Shown piece by piece: positions 5,248 through 6,749 of a DNA stretch of 6,749 nt (its first letter is position 1; every line of letters begins with the position of its first letter). Under the pieces are notes generated by a model. It saw only the letters and a list, made by a program, of their open reading frames with translations, was not told the DNA's origin and made no database searches. This stretch comes from Cyclobacteriaceae bacterium (lineage in GTDB: Bacteria > Bacteroidota > Bacteroidia > Cytophagales > Cyclobacteriaceae), in NCBI GenBank assembly GCA_009885605.1, contig VFKK01000060.1, forward strand, positions 1 to 6,749, read 5' to 3'. A program made the position numbers and the translations under genes.

Positions 5248-5913
5248 ATGTGGAAAGAAATCTCCGTCTTGATTCATAAGGAAATGACCCTGGAATGGCG
5301 TCAGAAATATGCGCTGAACGGGATTTTGCTTTATGTAGTCTCGGCGGTTTTCATTACCTATTTAAGTGTGGGTGCCAAATCAGGAAATCTTTCCGTCCCC
5401 ACCTGGAATGCTCTCTACTGGATCATTATACTTTTTTCAGCGGTGAATGCAGTGGCCAAAAGCTTTGTGCAGGAGCATCAGGGTCGCCAACTCTATTATT
5501 ACATGATTGCTTCCCCGGAAGCGATTATCTTATCCAAAATGATTTATAATACCGGTTTAACCCTGATTTTGGCGTTGTTGGGCTATGGTGTTTTCTCTGT
5601 GATTTTGGGAAATCCTGTTCAGGATCAAGGCTTATTTTTGCTGAATCTGGTGCTTGGTGCCATGGGCTTTTCAGCCAGTTTGACGATGGTAAGCGGGATC
5701 GCCTCCAAAGCAGGGAATAATGCAACACTCATGGCGATTTTGAGTTTCCCTGTCATCATCCCTATTCTGATGATGTCCATCCGAATCTCCAAAAATGCAC
5801 TTGACGGGCTGGACTGGAGTGTGAGCGTGGACAAGCTTTTGACTTTGGTCGCGATCAATTCAATTGTAGCGGTGACGGGATATATTTTGTTTCCTTACTT
5901 GTGGAAATCCTGA
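5248..5913 (+). CDS. ccmB: Heme exporter / cytochrome c maturation membrane protein CcmB
   Basis: Complete, 221 aa, the same size as E. coli CcmB (220 aa). It is the integral membrane permease subunit of the CcmAB ABC transporter, which uses ATP to release holo-CcmE from CcmC during System I c-type cytochrome maturation. About six hydrophobic segments are visible, near residues 23-42, 55-74, 101-121, 129-150, 159-178 and 194-216. The cytoplasmic N-terminus carries KEMTLEWRQKYALNG (11-25), and the fifth segment has FPVIIPILM (167-175), both typical of CcmB. The ATPase CcmA is not adjacent: the upstream gene is the divergent htpG. ccmC follows 178 bp downstream on the same strand, which supports the call. 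The TGA stop overlaps the first GATT word of a heptad array. An ABC-2 permease of other function is the only realistic alternative. Confidence 0.92.
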   Translation: MWKEISVLIHKEMTLEWRQKYALNGILLYVVSAVFITYLSVGAKSGNLSVPTWNALYWIIILFSAVNAVAKSFVQEHQGRQLYYYMIASPEAIILSKMIYNTGLTLILALLGYGVFSVILGNPVQDQGLFLLNLVLGAMGFSASLTMVSGIASKAGNNATLMAILSFPVIIPILMMSIRISKNALDGLDWSVSVDKLLTLVAINSIVAVTGYILFPYLWKS

Positions 5914-5953
5914 TTCGATTTCGGATTTCAGATTTATGATTTACGATTTTTTT
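5912..5953 (+). repeat. Heptad-phased GATTTNN repeat after the ccmB stop
   Basis: Starting at the G of the ccmB TGA, a short GATTC is followed by in-phase units GATTTCG (5917-5923), GATTTCA (5924-5930), GATTTAT (5931-5937), GATTTAC (5938-5944) and GATTTTT (5945-5951), ending in a run of eight T. Positions 1-5 of the unit are invariant and only the last two vary. The words are the same as those at 5141-5175 and, on the minus strand, at 734-761. No hairpin partner is present here, so it is not a standard intrinsic terminator. Confidence 0.75.
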
Positions 5954-6003
5954 TATTCTTGAAACGGGTAATTCATTTCCATTTTTAATCAGTTGACACA
6001 GCA

Positions 6004-6050
6004 TTCCTGATTACACTGTCTTTTATCAGAAAAACCACCGGAATCAGGAA
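6004..6050 (+). promoter_or_regulatory. Inverted repeat in the ccmB-ccmC gap
   Basis: TTCCTGATT (6004-6012) and AATCAGGAA (6042-6050) are perfect 9-bp inverted arms 29 nt apart. The central arm can also pair with TAATCAG at 5986-5992 (partner CTGATTA, 6007-6013), so two exclusive stems are possible. It lies just upstream of the ccmC -7 box and may be an operator or an attenuator-like structure. This is weakly supported. Confidence 0.3.
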
Positions 6051-6059
6051 CTTATGACT

Positions 6060-6067
6060 TATTTTTG
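6060..6067 (+). promoter_or_regulatory. Predicted -7 promoter element for ccmC
   Basis: TATTTTTG matches TAnnTTTG and lies 24 nt before the ccmC ATG, predicting a very short leader (roughly 15-20 nt). It suggests that ccmC can be transcribed independently of ccmB. No convincing -33 TTTG was found. Confidence 0.45.
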
Positions 6068-6091
6068 CGCTTGAAAAAGCAAATTGACTCT

Positions 6092-6749
6092 ATGCGCCAA
6101 TCCTGGTGGAAAATCCTTGCAATTGCCCTGCTGCTGTACACACTCATTGCGGGTTTGCTGATGGATGTACCTCGACTTCCGATTCTGAATGAGACGATTC
6201 GTGCATTGCATTTCCATGTTACGATGTGGTTTGGAATGATCCTGATGTTGGTGATTTCTGTTGTTTACAGCGTTAAATATTTGCGAAGCAATGATTTGAA
6301 GCACGATGATATTGCAATTGAATTCACCAATGCAGCCATTCTATTTGGAGTTCTTGGAATTATAACCGGAATGCTTTGGGCCAAATTCACCTGGGGAGAC
6401 TACTGGAGCGGAGATCCCAAGCAAAACGCCACAGCCATCGGGATCCTGATGTATTTCGCATATCTGATTTTGAGAAATTCTCTGACCGATTCGCAGCAAA
6501 GAGCCCGAATTGGGGCCATTTATAGTATTTTTGCTTTCGCAGCATTCATTCCATTGATATTCGTACTTCCAAGATTGACGGATAGTTTGCATCCCGGAAA
6601 TGGCGGAAACCCCGGTTTCAATGCGTACGACATGGACTCCAAACTCAGAATGGTTTTCTATCCGGCAGTGATTGGATGGACCCTTTTTGGAAGTTGGATT
6701 GCAACGATAAGAGTGAGAATGCGTAGAGTGGAGAGAACCCTGGAAGACC
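6092..6749 (+). CDS. ccmC: Cytochrome c biogenesis heme-handling protein CcmC (CcsA-like), 3' end cut by the window
   Basis: 219 codons are present, probably almost the whole protein. CcmC belongs to the heme-handling protein family: in the cytoplasmic membrane it holds heme through two periplasmic histidines and a tryptophan-rich loop and loads it onto CcmE. Hydrophobic segments lie near residues 7-24, 43-63, 79-97, 115-127, 140-160 and 188-206. The candidate heme ligands are the histidine of the RALHFH segment (H40 or H42) and H167 in SLHPGNGG. The tryptophan-rich motif WGDYWSGDPKQN (101-112) lies between them; the textbook WGxxWxWD third tryptophan is glycine (G107). The ATG at 6092 gives MRQSWWKIL, fitting short Bacteroidota CcmC proteins; an upstream in-frame TTG (6065) is less likely. 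It follows ccmB on the same strand. ccmD, ccmE or ccmF would be expected past the right edge. Confidence 0.92.
   Translation, partial: MRQSWWKILAIALLLYTLIAGLLMDVPRLPILNETIRALHFHVTMWFGMILMLVISVVYSVKYLRSNDLKHDDIAIEFTNAAILFGVLGIITGMLWAKFTWGDYWSGDPKQNATAIGILMYFAYLILRNSLTDSQQRARIGAIYSIFAFAAFIPLIFVLPRLTDSLHPGNGGNPGFNAYDMDSKLRMVFYPAVIGWTLFGSWIATIRVRMRRVERTLED

Noticed and set aside
6341..6592. Minus-strand open frame inside ccmC
   Set aside because: Shadow of ccmC, which has the expected membrane segments and heme-handling motifs on the plus strand.

Overview
The window looks like a chromosomal segment from a member of the Bacteroidota, most likely a Cytophagales/Cyclobacteriaceae-type organism (Algoriphagus-like; the genus is inference). 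Reasons: there are no Shine-Dalgarno sequences before the genes, several starts are preceded by the Bacteroidota -7 element TAnnTTTG, HtpG and CcmC are of the type I know from this phylum, and the intergenic regions carry degenerate short-word repeats.

Layout, left to right. Positions 1-2500 hold an assimilatory sulfate-activation and reduction cluster on the minus strand, transcribed in the order cysH, cysD, cysN (cysN runs off the left edge). CysD and CysN make APS from sulfate, and CysH is the Fe-S type that reduces APS directly to sulfite. Immediately upstream, also on the minus strand, is a gene for an Rrf2-family regulator with four cysteines (2602-3018), a good candidate for the cluster's sulfur or Fe-S responsive regulator. 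A near-palindrome (2568-2582) sits just upstream of the cysH -7 box. Two tandem hairpins (3073-3135) separate this block from htpG (3160-5046, minus), a complete bacterial Hsp90. Divergent from htpG, on the plus strand, are ccmB (5248-5913) and ccmC (6092 to the right edge), two membrane proteins of the System I cytochrome c maturation/heme-handling pathway.

The most unusual content is intergenic. Four gaps (697-761, 1677-1795, 5141-5210, 5912-5953) are filled by degenerate tandem words that keep a strict 7-nt phase, for 9, 17, 10 and about 5 units. Three of them begin at or directly after the stop codon of the upstream gene. Two switch word family without losing the phase, and two turn into their own inverted complement so that they could fold into long imperfect hairpins. 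The nearest described analogue I know is the heptameric STRR family of cyanobacteria. I cannot tell from one window whether these are selfish/slippage repeats or functional RNA/DNA elements. No mobile element, CRISPR array, tRNA or rRNA was seen.
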